This document shows positions 1 to 7,408 of a stretch of DNA of 64,000 nucleotides, piece by piece. This DNA comes from an uncultured Clostridia bacterium. GTDB lineage: Bacteria; Bacillota; Clostridia; TANB77; CAG-508. The notes beneath the pieces were generated by a model. That model was not told the origin of the DNA. It saw only the letters and a list, made by a program, of their open reading frames with translations, and ran no database searches. The stretch is from positions 62,001 to 126,000 of the forward strand of contig CAKPDN010000004.1 in assembly GCA_934149005.1 (NCBI GenBank), in the 5' to 3' direction. A program made the position numbers and the translations under genes. The stretch's first letter is position 1, and each line of letters begins with the position of its first letter.

Positions 1-2
1 AA

Positions 3-353
3 AAAGCAACAGTAGGAACAACAAAAAATGGGGATAAATACTTGAAAAGTTTTGGATTTTTAGTGTGTGAAATTATAAAAGGAGAAGTCAAAATTCATAA
101 TGAAATTGATAAATGGGACAGTAAAAGCACAATTAGACATATAAATAACTTCTTATATGAAAATGGATTTGAAACCGGAAACACAAAAGAATTGACAGAA
201 ATGTATATATTAAAAATAAAGAAAACTACAAAAACAGAAGAAAATGAAGAAAGTAAAAAAGTTAAAAAAGAAATAAAAATAGTTGATGATGAAAAATCAA
301 AAATTAAAAAAATTGAAAATCCTAAAAATGAAAAAAAGCCAAAGAAGATTTAA
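3..353 (+). CDS. hypothetical protein, 5' end cut by window
   Basis: The frame is open from the window edge, so the start is missing. The visible part has a folded-looking N-terminal section of about 80 residues followed by a very lysine/glutamate-rich tail. I do not recognise the family. The 0-frame ends at TAA 351-353. An A-AAA-AAG heptamer at 332-338 sits in the correct phase for -1 slippage. A -1 shift there would extend the Lys/Glu-rich tail by about 30 codons to a TAG at 428-430. The next gene starts about 40 bp later on the same strand, so this is probably the first visible gene of a small mobile-element operon that continues into the S6-like gene. A single missing A in the homopolymer would give the same picture. 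Confidence 0.6.
   Translation, partial: KATVGTTKNGDKYLKSFGFLVCEIIKGEVKIHNEIDKWDSKSTIRHINNFLYENGFETGNTKELTEMYILKIKKTTKTEENEESKKVKKEIKIVDDEKSKIKKIENPKNEKKPKKI
332..338 (+). other. candidate -1 slippery heptamer
   Basis: AAAAAAG in phase A-AAA-AAG is the classic dnaX-type bacterial -1 slip sequence. Slipping gives GCC AAA GAA at 338 onward and an open frame to 430 with the same Lys/Glu composition as the upstream tail. I did not identify a clear stimulatory stem or upstream Shine-Dalgarno element. A homopolymer sequencing or replication indel is an equal alternative. Confidence 0.35.
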
Positions 354-473
354 AAGTTGAAAAAACTACTAAAAAATTAAAAAATGAAAAAATCGAAAAT
401 CAAGAAAAAATAGTTGAAGTTGGAGCATAGACTCCTCCTTCCTAAAAAATAAAATAAAAAGGAAGTTGTAAAT

Positions 474-875
474 ATGGGAAAAATAACAAAACAAGAAATA
501 TTAAAAATAAATAACAAATGCTTTAATAACTGGAGTTTAGATGTTGAATATTTTATCTATTATAATGAAAAAACTTTAATCAAACAAATTCAAATTGATG
601 AAGAAAATTATTTAGAATTCGCATTAAGATATAATTACAACAAAAAAATTTCATTACATATAAGTAAGTTTTATCATAAGAAAAACGAAAATTATGCTAG
701 TACAAGTGGATTAGGAAAAAGTAAAATACTAGATGAAACACCAGCAAAAACAAGAAATGTAAATAAACTTATAGAATTAACAAAAATATTAAATGATGAA
801 GAACTATTAAAAATAAATGAAAATACACAAGTTATCAAGTCAGGTGGGTTATTTATAGCAAGTGAAGAATTTTAA
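474..875 (+). CDS. hypothetical accessory protein (133 aa)
   Basis: The ATG at 474 follows an AAGGAAG Shine-Dalgarno element. The product is a soluble-looking protein of 133 residues with many aromatic and lysine residues in the first 70 positions and a Ser/Thr/Gly-containing linker near residues 75-90. There is no signal peptide, membrane segment or motif that I can name. It lies between a Lys-rich partial protein and an S6-like protein, all co-directional with short gaps and each with its own Shine-Dalgarno, so the three are probably co-transcribed in a mobile element. Function unknown. Confidence 0.6.
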   Translation: MGKITKQEILKINNKCFNNWSLDVEYFIYYNEKTLIKQIQIDEENYLEFALRYNYNKKISLHISKFYHKKNENYASTSGLGKSKILDETPAKTRNVNKLIELTKILNDEELLKINENTQVIKSGGLFIASEEF

Positions 876-934
876 TTAATGGGAGGCTTGTTCCTCCCTA
901 CTATATAAAAATTAAATTATGGAGGTATATGAAA

Positions 935-1228
935 ATGGAAAATAAAAATTTATATGAAAGTGTAATAATAATAAAAGGAATATTCACAGAAGATGAATAT
1001 AGACAAGCATTAAATGAAATTATTGAAAAAATAAAAACTATTATTGATATAACAAAAATTGATGAAATTGGATTAAAAAATTTAGCTTATGAAGTTAAGA
1101 AAAATAAAAAAGGTTATTATGTAGTAATTTACTACAAAGCAACAAGTCAAGCAGTTTTAGAAATTGAAAGAATATTTAGAATAACTGAAGACATTCTCAG
1201 ATTTATGACAGTAAAAAAAGATGATTAA
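935..1228 (+). CDS. ribosomal protein S6-like protein in accessory region
   Basis: The 97-residue product matches the bS6 fold by sequence: an N-terminal YE-x-V-x-I-I strand, a central LAYEVKK segment followed by GYYVVIYY, and a C-terminal IERIFRITEDILRF helix/strand ending in VKKDD. These are the positions normally conserved in RpsF. ATG 935 is preferred over ATG 929 because GGAGGT at 921-926 is then 8 bp away. Chromosomal rpsF normally sits with ssb and rpsR; here neither is present and the neighbours are unknown small genes and a resolvase. It is therefore more likely a paralogue carried by a mobile element than the housekeeping gene, though the rest of the genome is not visible to confirm that. 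Confidence 0.75.
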   Translation: MENKNLYESVIIIKGIFTEDEYRQALNEIIEKIKTIIDITKIDEIGLKNLAYEVKKNKKGYYVVIYYKATSQAVLEIERIFRITEDILRFMTVKKDD

Positions 1229-1241
1229 AATTATTGTTGAT

Positions 1242-1255
1242 AAAAGTATACTTTT
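1242..1255. promoter_or_regulatory. 14-bp perfect palindrome before resolvase
   Basis: AAAAGTATACTTTT is a perfect palindrome about 30 bp upstream of a longer inverted repeat and 120 bp ahead of the serine recombinase gene. Its position fits a res-type binding site or an autoregulatory operator. Confidence 0.45.
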
Positions 1256-1283
1256 TTAAACATTAAAAAATGAATAAAAACAT

Positions 1284-1347
1284 TGTTTAGAAAAGTGGTC
1301 AAAATACTTTTTAAATATTTATAAAGTCAATACCACTTTTCTAAACA
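1284..1347. promoter_or_regulatory. 16-bp inverted repeat, likely resolvase site
   Basis: TGTTTAGAAAAGTGGT at 1284-1299 is repeated as its exact reverse complement at 1332-1347, with a 32-bp A+T-rich spacer. It ends about 27 bp before the resolvase ATG. Small serine recombinases bind dimeric inverted sites beside their own gene, so this is a good candidate for a res or inversion site or an autoregulatory operator. As RNA it could also form a hairpin, but there is no T-run after it. Confidence 0.5.
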
Positions 1348-1374
1348 CTAAAATTTTAAAATGGAGATGATAAA

Positions 1375-1992
1375 ATGTCAAAAACAATAGGCTATGCTAG
1401 AGTTAGCAGTAAAGGTCAAAACCTAGATAGACAAATAGAAGAATTTATAAAACTTGGAATAGCAGAAAAAAATATATATTGGGACAAATTAAGTGGAAAG
1501 AATTTTGACAGAACGGGTTATCTATATGCAAAAAAATGCCTAGAAACTGGAGATACATTAGTTATAGACGACTTAGACCGTCTAGGCAGAAATGATGATT
1601 TAAGAAAGGAATGGCAGTATTTTATGGATAATGAAATAAATGTAAGGGTTCTAAGCCTACCATCTTTAAATCTTAATTATGATGACGAAAGTATAAAGCC
1701 ACTTGCTAAAATGATTAGAAATATTGTATTTGAAATATTTTGTTGGGAGGCACAAAACAAAAGAGCTACAATACTCAGAACGCAAGCAGATGGAATCAAA
1801 TGTGCATTAGAACAAGGAAGAGCCTATGGTAGACCTAAAGTTACAATACCTAACAACTTTGAAGATATTTATAAACAATGGAAAAATAAAGAAATTCCGG
1901 GAACAAAGGCAATAGAATTAACTGGATTAAAACGAAACAAGTTTTACGATTTTGTAAAAATTTTTGAAAGTGAGGATTTGAAAAATGAATAA
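1375..1992 (+). CDS. serine recombinase, resolvase/invertase family
   Basis: The 205-residue protein begins with IGYARVSSKGQNLDRQ, which holds the nucleophilic serine near residue 11. It continues with the D-x-L-S-G and IDDLDRLGRN motifs of the small resolvase/invertase catalytic domain. A GRP-containing linker near residue 154 leads to a C-terminal helix-turn-helix of about 45 residues. Length and domain order match Tn3/Hin-type recombinases, which cut and exchange DNA at short inverted sites. An exact inverted repeat and a palindrome lie directly upstream. The next ORF, overlapping its stop codon, encodes a second copy of the GRP-HTH tail. Confidence 0.9.
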   Translation: MSKTIGYARVSSKGQNLDRQIEEFIKLGIAEKNIYWDKLSGKNFDRTGYLYAKKCLETGDTLVIDDLDRLGRNDDLRKEWQYFMDNEINVRVLSLPSLNLNYDDESIKPLAKMIRNIVFEIFCWEAQNKRATILRTQADGIKCALEQGRAYGRPKVTIPNNFEDIYKQWKNKEIPGTKAIELTGLKRNKFYDFVKIFESEDLKNE

Positions 1993-2183
1993 ATTAAAAA
2001 ATAAAAAAATTGGAAGACCAGAATATAAACCCAATATAAAACAATTAAAAAAATTATATGCAGAAATAAGAAAACGGTACTATAACAAATGAAGAGGCTT
2101 GGCAAAAAGCAAATTGTCATAAAACGAAGTGGTATATGTTAAAACAGAAATATGATAATTTGGAGGTGTCAAATAATGATTAG
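1985..2183 (+). CDS. orphan resolvase-type HTH protein with CGG +1 shift
   Basis: The ATG at 1985 overlaps the resolvase stop. The first 30 codons run into an in-frame CGG at 2075-2077 and, if read in frame, stop at 2090-2092. Skipping C2075 and reading GGT gives GTITNEEAWQKANCHKTKWY and a stop at 2181-2183, for 65 residues in all. The joined product aligns by eye with the resolvase tail: GRP near the start, a first helix ending LYAEI, then a second helix containing NEEAW and the KTKWY recognition-helix region. It is therefore a free-standing DNA-binding tail derived from a recombinase. Function unknown; it might compete for or modulate the neighbouring site. Confidence 0.6.
2075..2077 (+). 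other. CGG +1 frameshift site 1 (AAA-CGG-T)
   Basis: In-frame CGG. Homology to the resolvase HTH tail continues only in the +1 frame beginning GGT ACT (Gly-Thr). Confidence 0.7.
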
Positions 2184-2445
2184 TAACTTAAATTATGAAA
2201 AATTAAAAAATATACTTTTAAAGAATTTTAGAAATATGACTGTTACTATAAAAACTTATGGTGCAGTCCAAACCAACACAATGATTAATAATGCAAATAT
2301 AACATTTTGTAAAAATAAAATAATTATATCAAATGAAGATAGAGATGTTTCAATCAATTTTCTAACATTAAGAAAAATTAATTTTGATGATGAATACAGA
2401 ATTAAACTAAAATATGATGATTTTAATTTATTGATAGAATTATAG
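2176..2445 (+). CDS. hypothetical 89-aa protein, paralogue of next gene
   Basis: GGAGGT at 2162-2167 points to ATG 2176; an upstream in-frame ATG at 2152 has no such site and would add an unlikely leader. The product is a small, probably beta-rich protein with an N-terminal amphipathic helix, and no membrane segment or known motif. Its layout resembles the gene that follows 8 bp later: helix, then TVTIKTYG or IIIELTG, then a K-N-K-I-x-I strand, then an I-N-F-D-D-E or IEIKERF segment. The two look like a tandem duplication within the accessory region. Function unknown. Confidence 0.6.
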   Translation: MISNLNYEKLKNILLKNFRNMTVTIKTYGAVQTNTMINNANITFCKNKIIISNEDRDVSINFLTLRKINFDDEYRIKLKYDDFNLLIEL

Positions 2446-2453
2446 GAGGATAT

Positions 2454-2717
2454 ATGAAAAATTTAAAAGAATTAGAAGAAGAATTAAGTAATAATTTCCA
2501 AAATCAAAATATAATTATTGAACTAACTGGGGATATTTCATACATAGTTAAAATAAACAATGTTAAATATTTACTGAATAAAATAAACTTAATATTGACT
2601 GATAGTGAACAAAATCAAATAAGTATTTGCTTTGATGAAGTCGGAGATATTGAAATAAAAGAAAGATTTATACAAATTGAATTTAATTATAATCAAACAA
2701 TAAAGATATATGTATAA
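2454..2717 (+). CDS. hypothetical 87-aa protein, paralogue of previous gene
   Basis: ATG 2454 follows AGGAGG at 2445-2450, which overlaps the end of the previous gene, so the pair is translationally close. The 87 residues begin with a Leu/Glu-rich helix and continue with alternating hydrophobic strands (NIIIELTGD, LNKINLILT, QISICFDE, FIQIEFNY). The architecture parallels the preceding protein, suggesting a duplicated small domain. No function can be assigned. A hairpin terminator follows at once and also serves the converging XRE gene. Confidence 0.6.
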   Translation: MKNLKELEEELSNNFQNQNIIIELTGDISYIVKINNVKYLLNKINLILTDSEQNQISICFDEVGDIEIKERFIQIEFNYNQTIKIYV

Positions 2718-2720
2718 GAT

Positions 2721-2757
2721 AAAAGACTATTTACATTTTAATTGTAGATAGTCTTTT
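2721..2757. terminator. bidirectional hairpin terminator
   Basis: AAAAGACTAT at 2721-2730 pairs with ATAGTCTTTT at 2748-2757. The stem ends in T-runs on both strands, between two convergent genes. Confidence 0.7.
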
Positions 2758-2974
2758 ATAATAAATTTTTTATATCAATTTGTAAAAAATCAGCAATGTC
2801 AAACAAAACTTCTAATGACATTTTCTTAACGACGTTTGGAGCTTCTATTTGGATAATATACGAATAGCTTATCCCCACTTCGTTTGCAAGTTCTTCTTGT
2901 GATAACCCTTTTTCTTTTCTGTATTTTGCAATGTTTTGTCCTATTTTTTTATATCTTTCATCATATTTACTCAT
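2756..2974 (-). CDS. XRE-family repressor, Cro/C1 type
   Basis: The 72-residue protein is essentially one helix-turn-helix domain: IGQNIAKYRKEKGLSQEELANEVGISYSYI followed by an SLEVLFDIADFLQ helix. This is the canonical XRE layout, in which residues about 22-45 form the DNA-reading HTH. It is transcribed divergently from the membrane-protein operon to its right. A perfect TACTTTCA inverted repeat lies over that operon's promoter, and a half-site lies at its own start, so it probably represses both. Confidence 0.85.
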   Translation of the reverse strand: MSKYDERYKKIGQNIAKYRKEKGLSQEELANEVGISYSYIIQIEAPNVVKKMSLEVLFDIADFLQIDIKNLL

Positions 2975-3007
2975 ACTTTCACCACCAATGAAATTTTAAT
3001 ACAAAAT

Positions 3008-3052
3008 TTGTCAAAAATACTTTCACAAATAATGAAAGTATGGTATTATAAT
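3008..3052 (+). promoter_or_regulatory. operator and promoter of membrane-protein operon
   Basis: ATACTTTCA at 3017-3025 and TGAAAGTAT at 3033-3041 form a perfect 9-bp inverted repeat with a 7-bp spacer. A TATAAT -10 element follows at 3047-3052, so the operator sits between the -35 and -10 regions. A related half-site, ATACTTTCA, lies at the start of the divergent XRE gene near 2973-2981. This arrangement predicts repression by that XRE protein, and it places the transcript start after 3052, which helps choose the TTG start at 3090. Confidence 0.6.
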
Positions 3053-3089
3053 GTTGATTGTTGAATTTTGTCGATTGGGGGTGGAGATT

Positions 3090-3659
3090 TTGGGAAAATT
3101 AAAGGAATTTATGAGTAGTCCTAAAAAAACAGCAATATTAGGATTGATTGGTAGTATTTTAATGTTAGCAAATTGGCTAATATATTTTACTCCCTTTTCT
3201 ATACTTGATGAATTATGCTCAATAGGATTAATTATTTACTTTATTGTTATTTTAATTAGAATGTTTTTACAAAGAGGGAATTTGAAATTTGCTAATTATA
3301 CACTAATTATTTCTTATATACTAACACTATTAATGATTATACCTAGTATAAAATATATCTTTTCAATTAATGGAATTGTTTATGTTTTATTATTAATTGT
3401 TATGATTTTATATCTTTTTAATATATTGTTAAGAAAAAATAATTTTGTAAATAATAAAATTTTTGCAATAGTTATAATTATATATACTGTAATACAAATA
3501 ATATCTATTATAAAAGCCTATAACGGTTTTACAACAAGGTATTCGGCTTTTGTAGAAAACACAATATATTTAATAAATTATATAGGATATTTATTTATAG
3601 TTCCATATTTTTATAATTATTATAATGTTTTAAAGGGGGAAAATAAAAATGGCAAATAA
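3090..3659 (+). CDS. polytopic membrane protein, unknown
   Basis: TTG 3090 is chosen because GGGGGTGGAG at 3077-3086 lies just upstream and because the promoter's -10 element overlaps the alternative ATG at 3051. The roughly 189-residue product has about six hydrophobic segments (for example GLIGSILMLANWLIYF, SIGLIIYFIVILIRMF and GIVYVLLLIVMILYLF) with short charged loops, so it is an integral membrane protein. No transporter or enzyme motif is visible. It overlaps the next gene by a few codons and heads an operon of zinc-ribbon and membrane proteins under XRE control. Confidence 0.6.
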   Translation: MGKLKEFMSSPKKTAILGLIGSILMLANWLIYFTPFSILDELCSIGLIIYFIVILIRMFLQRGNLKFANYTLIISYILTLLMIIPSIKYIFSINGIVYVLLLIVMILYLFNILLRKNNFVNNKIFAIVIIIYTVIQIISIIKAYNGFTTRYSAFVENTIYLINYIGYLFIVPYFYNYYNVLKGENKNGK

Positions 3660-4050
3660 AGAAGAATTAGAGGCAATGGGAATAACAGTAAAACAATGTA
3701 AAGAATGTTGCAAAGATATATCAGAAGAAGAATACAACTCTCATAAGGGGTATTGTAAAAATTGTTATAACGATAGATATAATATTGAAAATGCAAAAAA
3801 ACAATACAATCAAAGTGAAAATAACACCAGTTATAATGAAGAAGAAACAAATACAACTAATACAGTTGCAAAAGTAATAAAAATTATAGCAATATTGAAT
3901 GCTATTGCAGGTGTGATATTAGGACTTGTTGGAATTGAAGATTTTGAAGTGTATGCAGTAGTATTTATTGTAGCAAGCATTATATCTTCTATTTTTATAT
4001 ATGCTATTGGAGAAATTATACAACTATTAGAAGATATAAAGAATAAATAA
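3649..4050 (+). CDS. zinc-ribbon protein with two membrane segments
   Basis: The 133-residue protein has C-x2-C-C near residues 17-21 and a second C-x2-C (GYCKNCY) near residues 35-38, forming a treble-clef or zinc-ribbon module. A polar Asn/Glu/Thr linker leads to two hydrophobic helices (IIAILNAIAGVILGLVG and VFIVASIISSIFIYAIG). The ribbon probably faces the cytoplasm, with the C-terminal half in the membrane. The start overlaps the preceding gene, so the two are co-translated. Its partner two genes downstream repeats the zinc-ribbon plus membrane design. Function unknown. Confidence 0.6.
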   Translation: MANKEELEAMGITVKQCKECCKDISEEEYNSHKGYCKNCYNDRYNIENAKKQYNQSENNTSYNEEETNTTNTVAKVIKIIAILNAIAGVILGLVGIEDFEVYAVVFIVASIISSIFIYAIGEIIQLLEDIKNK

Positions 4051-4108
4051 TTAGGTTTTTAAAAATTTTATGGAACTAAAAAGAAGATTTTATATGAGGA
4101 GGAAATTT

Positions 4109-4807
4109 ATGATAATTTTTATTTTAATATTACTATCATCAATAATAGTTATTCCAATAATATATGCTATTTATTTTAGTACAAAAACAAAAATAGGAGC
4201 AAATAAAATTGAGGAGATACTTGAAGAAAGAAATTTTAATATATCTCAAAAAGTAAAATATGGAAATAAATTTCAAGTAGATGTGGATACACTACATAAA
4301 AAAGTTGCAGTAGGTATGACGTATCCAAATGTTAATGTAACATTTTTAGATTTTGAACAAATAATAGATTGTAAAATTACAGAAAACTCAAATATTATTT
4401 CTGGTGGAGGATTAGGCAGAGCTGTAGCAGGTGGTGTTATAGCAGGTGGTGTTGGTGCTATAGTCGGTGCAAATACTAAAAAAAGTAGCACAATGTTAAA
4501 TAATTTCTCAATTGATATTATTACAAATGATATTAATAATAGTGTGGTTCGACTTAAAATGATTGATTCTCCACTTGATATTAATACTTATGGAAATATC
4601 TACAGAGATATACTAAGTTTTTCAAATGATGTGTATGCTTTAATTCAATCAGTAATTAGTAATAAGGAATCAACAATAATTGAAGAAAAAAAGGAAAAAT
4701 CAAAAGATTTACAAGAATTAGAAAAATTGGCAGAATTACAAGAAAAAGGAATAATTACAGAGGCAGAATTTGAAGAATCAAAAAGGAAAATATTAAGTAA
4801 ACTGTAA
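4109..4807 (+). CDS. glycine-zipper membrane protein with SHOCT domain
   Basis: AGGAGG at 4096-4101 points to ATG 4109; the upstream ATGs lack spacing. Residues 1-25 form a signal anchor (IIFILILLSSIIVIPIIYAIY). A Gly/Ala-rich stretch, GGGLGRAVAGGVIAGGVGA, resembles a glycine zipper that inserts in or oligomerises at a membrane. The last 30 residues (LEKLAELQEKGIITEAEFEE) are a textbook SHOCT domain, a short C-terminal oligomerisation module common in bacterial membrane proteins. The middle looks like a small beta-rich domain. Molecular role unknown. Confidence 0.7.
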   Translation: MIIFILILLSSIIVIPIIYAIYFSTKTKIGANKIEEILEERNFNISQKVKYGNKFQVDVDTLHKKVAVGMTYPNVNVTFLDFEQIIDCKITENSNIISGGGLGRAVAGGVIAGGVGAIVGANTKKSSTMLNNFSIDIITNDINNSVVRLKMIDSPLDINTYGNIYRDILSFSNDVYALIQSVISNKESTIIEEKKEKSKDLQELEKLAELQEKGIITEAEFEESKRKILSKL

Positions 4808-4843
4808 GATTAAGAATTTTGAATATAGAGGAGGTGTAAAAAT

Positions 4844-5422
4844 ATGGCACTAATTAAATGTAAAGAATGTGGAAAAGAACTATCAGACCAAGCCGAAAGT
4901 TGTCCTAATTGTGGGTACAAACTAAAAGAAGGGGAAATTCCTAAAGTTATTGTAGAAAAATCAAATACATCAAGAACAGGAACAATACTTTGTATAGTAG
5001 GAGGTTCATTACTTTTAGGATTTGCAATTATTGTAGTGATAGCAATGCTAATGCCTAGCACGACAACACCAAAAGAGAACACAAGTAAATCAGATATTGT
5101 AATAAATGTAACAATAGGTGAGGAAGTAGATACAAATACACAGGCAGTTATTAGTTATCTATTATTAATAGGAATTGTATCAGTTGTTATTATTGTATTG
5201 GGAATATTATATTTAAAAAACAAAATTAATAAAAAACATTATACTTTGTATGGAATCTCAATGCTCATATTATCAATTGTTTTGTCAGCAATGATGACAG
5301 TGCTATTAAATTGTTGTTTCCTAATATTATTTATTGCACCAATACTATGTTTTATTGGAAGTATAATGATATTATCTGGAAATGTAAAGGAAAAGAAAAA
5401 TGAAATTCAAACAACTAATTAA
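4844..5422 (+). CDS. zinc-ribbon membrane protein
   Basis: The product opens with an MALIKCKECGKEL ... CPNCGYKL double C-x2-C zinc ribbon in residues 6-25, of the 'zinc-ribbon domain' type common at the N-terminus of Firmicute membrane proteins. A linker leads to about four hydrophobic segments. GAGGAGG at 4830-4836 precedes the ATG. The 3' end overlaps the following DUF2752 gene by 23 bp, so the two are probably translationally coupled. Role unknown; the operon looks envelope-related. Confidence 0.65.
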   Translation: MALIKCKECGKELSDQAESCPNCGYKLKEGEIPKVIVEKSNTSRTGTILCIVGGSLLLGFAIIVVIAMLMPSTTTPKENTSKSDIVINVTIGEEVDTNTQAVISYLLLIGIVSVVIIVLGILYLKNKINKKHYTLYGISMLILSIVLSAMMTVLLNCCFLILFIAPILCFIGSIMILSGNVKEKKNEIQTTN

Positions 5423-5678
5423 TGATAAAGATTTTCAAAATGCACGACTAATTATCTACATTATATTATTTATCTCATACATATATTTAGCATATTTCAG
5501 TCATTTTCAATGTGTTGGTTGCCAATTATGTGGAATGACTAGAGCAGTAAAAAGTTTATTAAGATTAGATTTTAAAAGTGCATTTGAATTTAATAGTATG
5601 GTATGGATATTTTGTATAATAATACCAGTCATAGCAATAGATATAATATTTATATTTAAAAGGAGATGTAAAAAATGA
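5400..5678 (+). CDS. DUF2752 family small membrane protein
   Basis: The 92-residue protein has two membrane helices flanking CVGCQLCGMTRAVKSLL and an FKSAFEFN motif. The C-x-x-C-G-x-T-R-A signature followed by an F-x-x-A-x-x-x-N segment is characteristic of DUF2752. Members are small integral membrane proteins of unknown function. It starts inside the preceding gene and ends 4 bp into the next, indicating tight coupling within the operon. Confidence 0.75.
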   Translation: MKFKQLINDKDFQNARLIIYIILFISYIYLAYFSHFQCVGCQLCGMTRAVKSLLRLDFKSAFEFNSMVWIFCIIIPVIAIDIIFIFKRRCKK

Positions 5679-6793
5679 ATTTTACACAAAAAGTTATAAT
5701 GGCATTAATGATAGTTGCATTAATAGGCTATGTTGTCTATTTTATAGGTAAAAATAAAGAAAAAATTAAAAATGTCAAAAACAAAATAAAAAATATTAAA
5801 ATTCCAAAATGGTTAAAAAATAAAAAAATAATTGTTTCCATTATAGTTATTATATTAACAATAATTATATTTTATGTAGGTATGTCTGTTCTTATTAATA
5901 TAGTGAAAAAAGAATACAACAATGATTTATCAATGTGTTATAAAGTAATAAAAAATGAATTAGATTTTGAAAAGTTTAATTCTATAATAGACAAACATTC
6001 AAATAAAAAAGATTTTTCATATGATGCATATAAAAAACTATATCAAGCAATAGATGAAAGAATAGAAAACATAAAAAATGGAAATGATGATGATGAATTA
6101 ATTAGTATGATAAAAGAGATAAAAGAAAAAAATCCCGATAATACAACTATTACAAACAAATACTTAAAAGCAATAGGATATACGAATATAAATAAGGCTA
6201 ATCAATATACACAAGAACAAAAATATATGCAAGCGTATGATTTATTGGGTACAGTAATTAAAGACAATAAAAATACTAACAAAGAAGTTGTTGATAGTGC
6301 AACTAACAAACAGAATGAAATCAAAGAGCAGATGTTGCAAGAAGTAATTTCACAGGCACAGGAAAAAATAAATAATCAAGACTATTCATCAGTTAAAACA
6401 TTTTTAGAAAAATATAAGGATTTTGGAAATCAAACAATTGTTGATATGTATAATAATGCTACTAATGAATTAAATCGAATTGAGGCAGAAAAGAAAGCAA
6501 AGGAAGAAGAAGAAAGAAAAGCAAGAGAAAAAAAGGAAGCAGAAGAAAAGGCAAAAAGAGAAAAAAAGGAAGCAGAAGAGAAGGCAAAAAGAGAAGCTGA
6601 AGAAAAAGCAAGAAAAAAACGTGAAGGTGTAACAATAGGTATGACTCAACAAGATGTCTTAGATTCTATGTGGGGAAAACCTCAAAGTGTAAATAGAACA
6701 GTTACATCAGGACACGTTTATGAACAATGGGTGTATGGATATCCTAACTATTTATATTTTACAGACGGAATATTAACATCAATACAAAATTAA
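5675..6793 (+). CDS. membrane-anchored coiled-coil protein with SmpA/BamE-like tail
   Basis: Two hydrophobic segments near residues 5-25 and 48-70 flank a lysine-rich loop. A long, helical, probably TPR-like region follows, then a Lys/Glu/Ala coiled coil near residues 265-315. The last 55 residues (GVTIGMTQQDVLDSMWGKP ... YEQWVYGYPNYLYFTDG) have the G-M-T-x2-x-V-x2-x-x-W-G-x-P pattern of the SmpA/BamE/OmlA-like fold. The same module appears in the DUF4179 protein near 60.6 kb. It closes the XRE-controlled operon and is followed by a strong terminator. Likely envelope-associated; function unknown. Confidence 0.65.
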   Translation: MNFTQKVIMALMIVALIGYVVYFIGKNKEKIKNVKNKIKNIKIPKWLKNKKIIVSIIVIILTIIIFYVGMSVLINIVKKEYNNDLSMCYKVIKNELDFEKFNSIIDKHSNKKDFSYDAYKKLYQAIDERIENIKNGNDDDELISMIKEIKEKNPDNTTITNKYLKAIGYTNINKANQYTQEQKYMQAYDLLGTVIKDNKNTNKEVVDSATNKQNEIKEQMLQEVISQAQEKINNQDYSSVKTFLEKYKDFGNQTIVDMYNNATNELNRIEAEKKAKEEEERKAREKKEAEEKAKREKKEAEEKAKREAEEKARKKREGVTIGMTQQDVLDSMWGKPQSVNRTVTSGHVYEQWVYGYPNYLYFTDGILTSIQN

Positions 6794-6816
6794 GAGGGAC
6801 TTTCCCTCTTTTTTTA
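6792..6816 (+). terminator. intrinsic terminator
   Basis: AAGAGGG and CCCTCTT (6792-6798 and 6804-6810) form a stem directly at the stop codon, followed by a T-run. Confidence 0.8.
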
Positions 6817-7408
6817 ATTTCTAACATCAAATTTGAACTGTTTTAATTTTAAAGATGATAAATTACTCATCTAATAATTAAAACGGTTTATTTTTGATAA
6901 TATGATAAAAATGTATCGCCTAAAATCCTTGTAAATACTGGTTTTTAGATTTAATAAAATTCAATTTTTATTAGTTTCTTTGTTAAATCAAAGATATTCA
7001 CAATTATATATATTAGATATGTAATTTGTTATATATGTATTGTAAAATATTTTAATCTTCAATTATAGGAATAAATGAACTATGTATAAAACAATATTGA
7101 ATGAGTGATTTTGTTATTTAGGTAGTTTCATAAATTATCTTGGTATCTTGCCTTCAACAATTAAAAGATTGAAATAACAATGTTTTAGCAAGGACAAGAT
7201 GTATTTTCTAACTTGTCCTACTATTATTCAATATTTATTTCATAATTTGATTATTGGACAAGATGACAAGGTAAAATAGGAATGGTAAAGAAATGAACCT
7301 TCTAAATAGGGAGAATATTACGATTTATTTTTAGAAAATAATAATTAAAATTTAAAAGTTATTGTATATTTATCTTTATAATATATGTTTTCTACTGTAT
7401 GTTGTTAA
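6817..7408. other. 592-bp gene-poor A+T-rich stretch
   Basis: No credible gene is visible. It holds an imperfect hairpin (AACTGTTTTAATT near 6837 with AATTAAAACGGTT near 6876) and a second one near 7192-7220 (AGGACAAG with CTTGTCCT). It ends where the 5'-truncated M15 peptidase remnant begins, so it is probably decayed mobile-element DNA. I could not identify attachment repeats. Confidence 0.4.
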
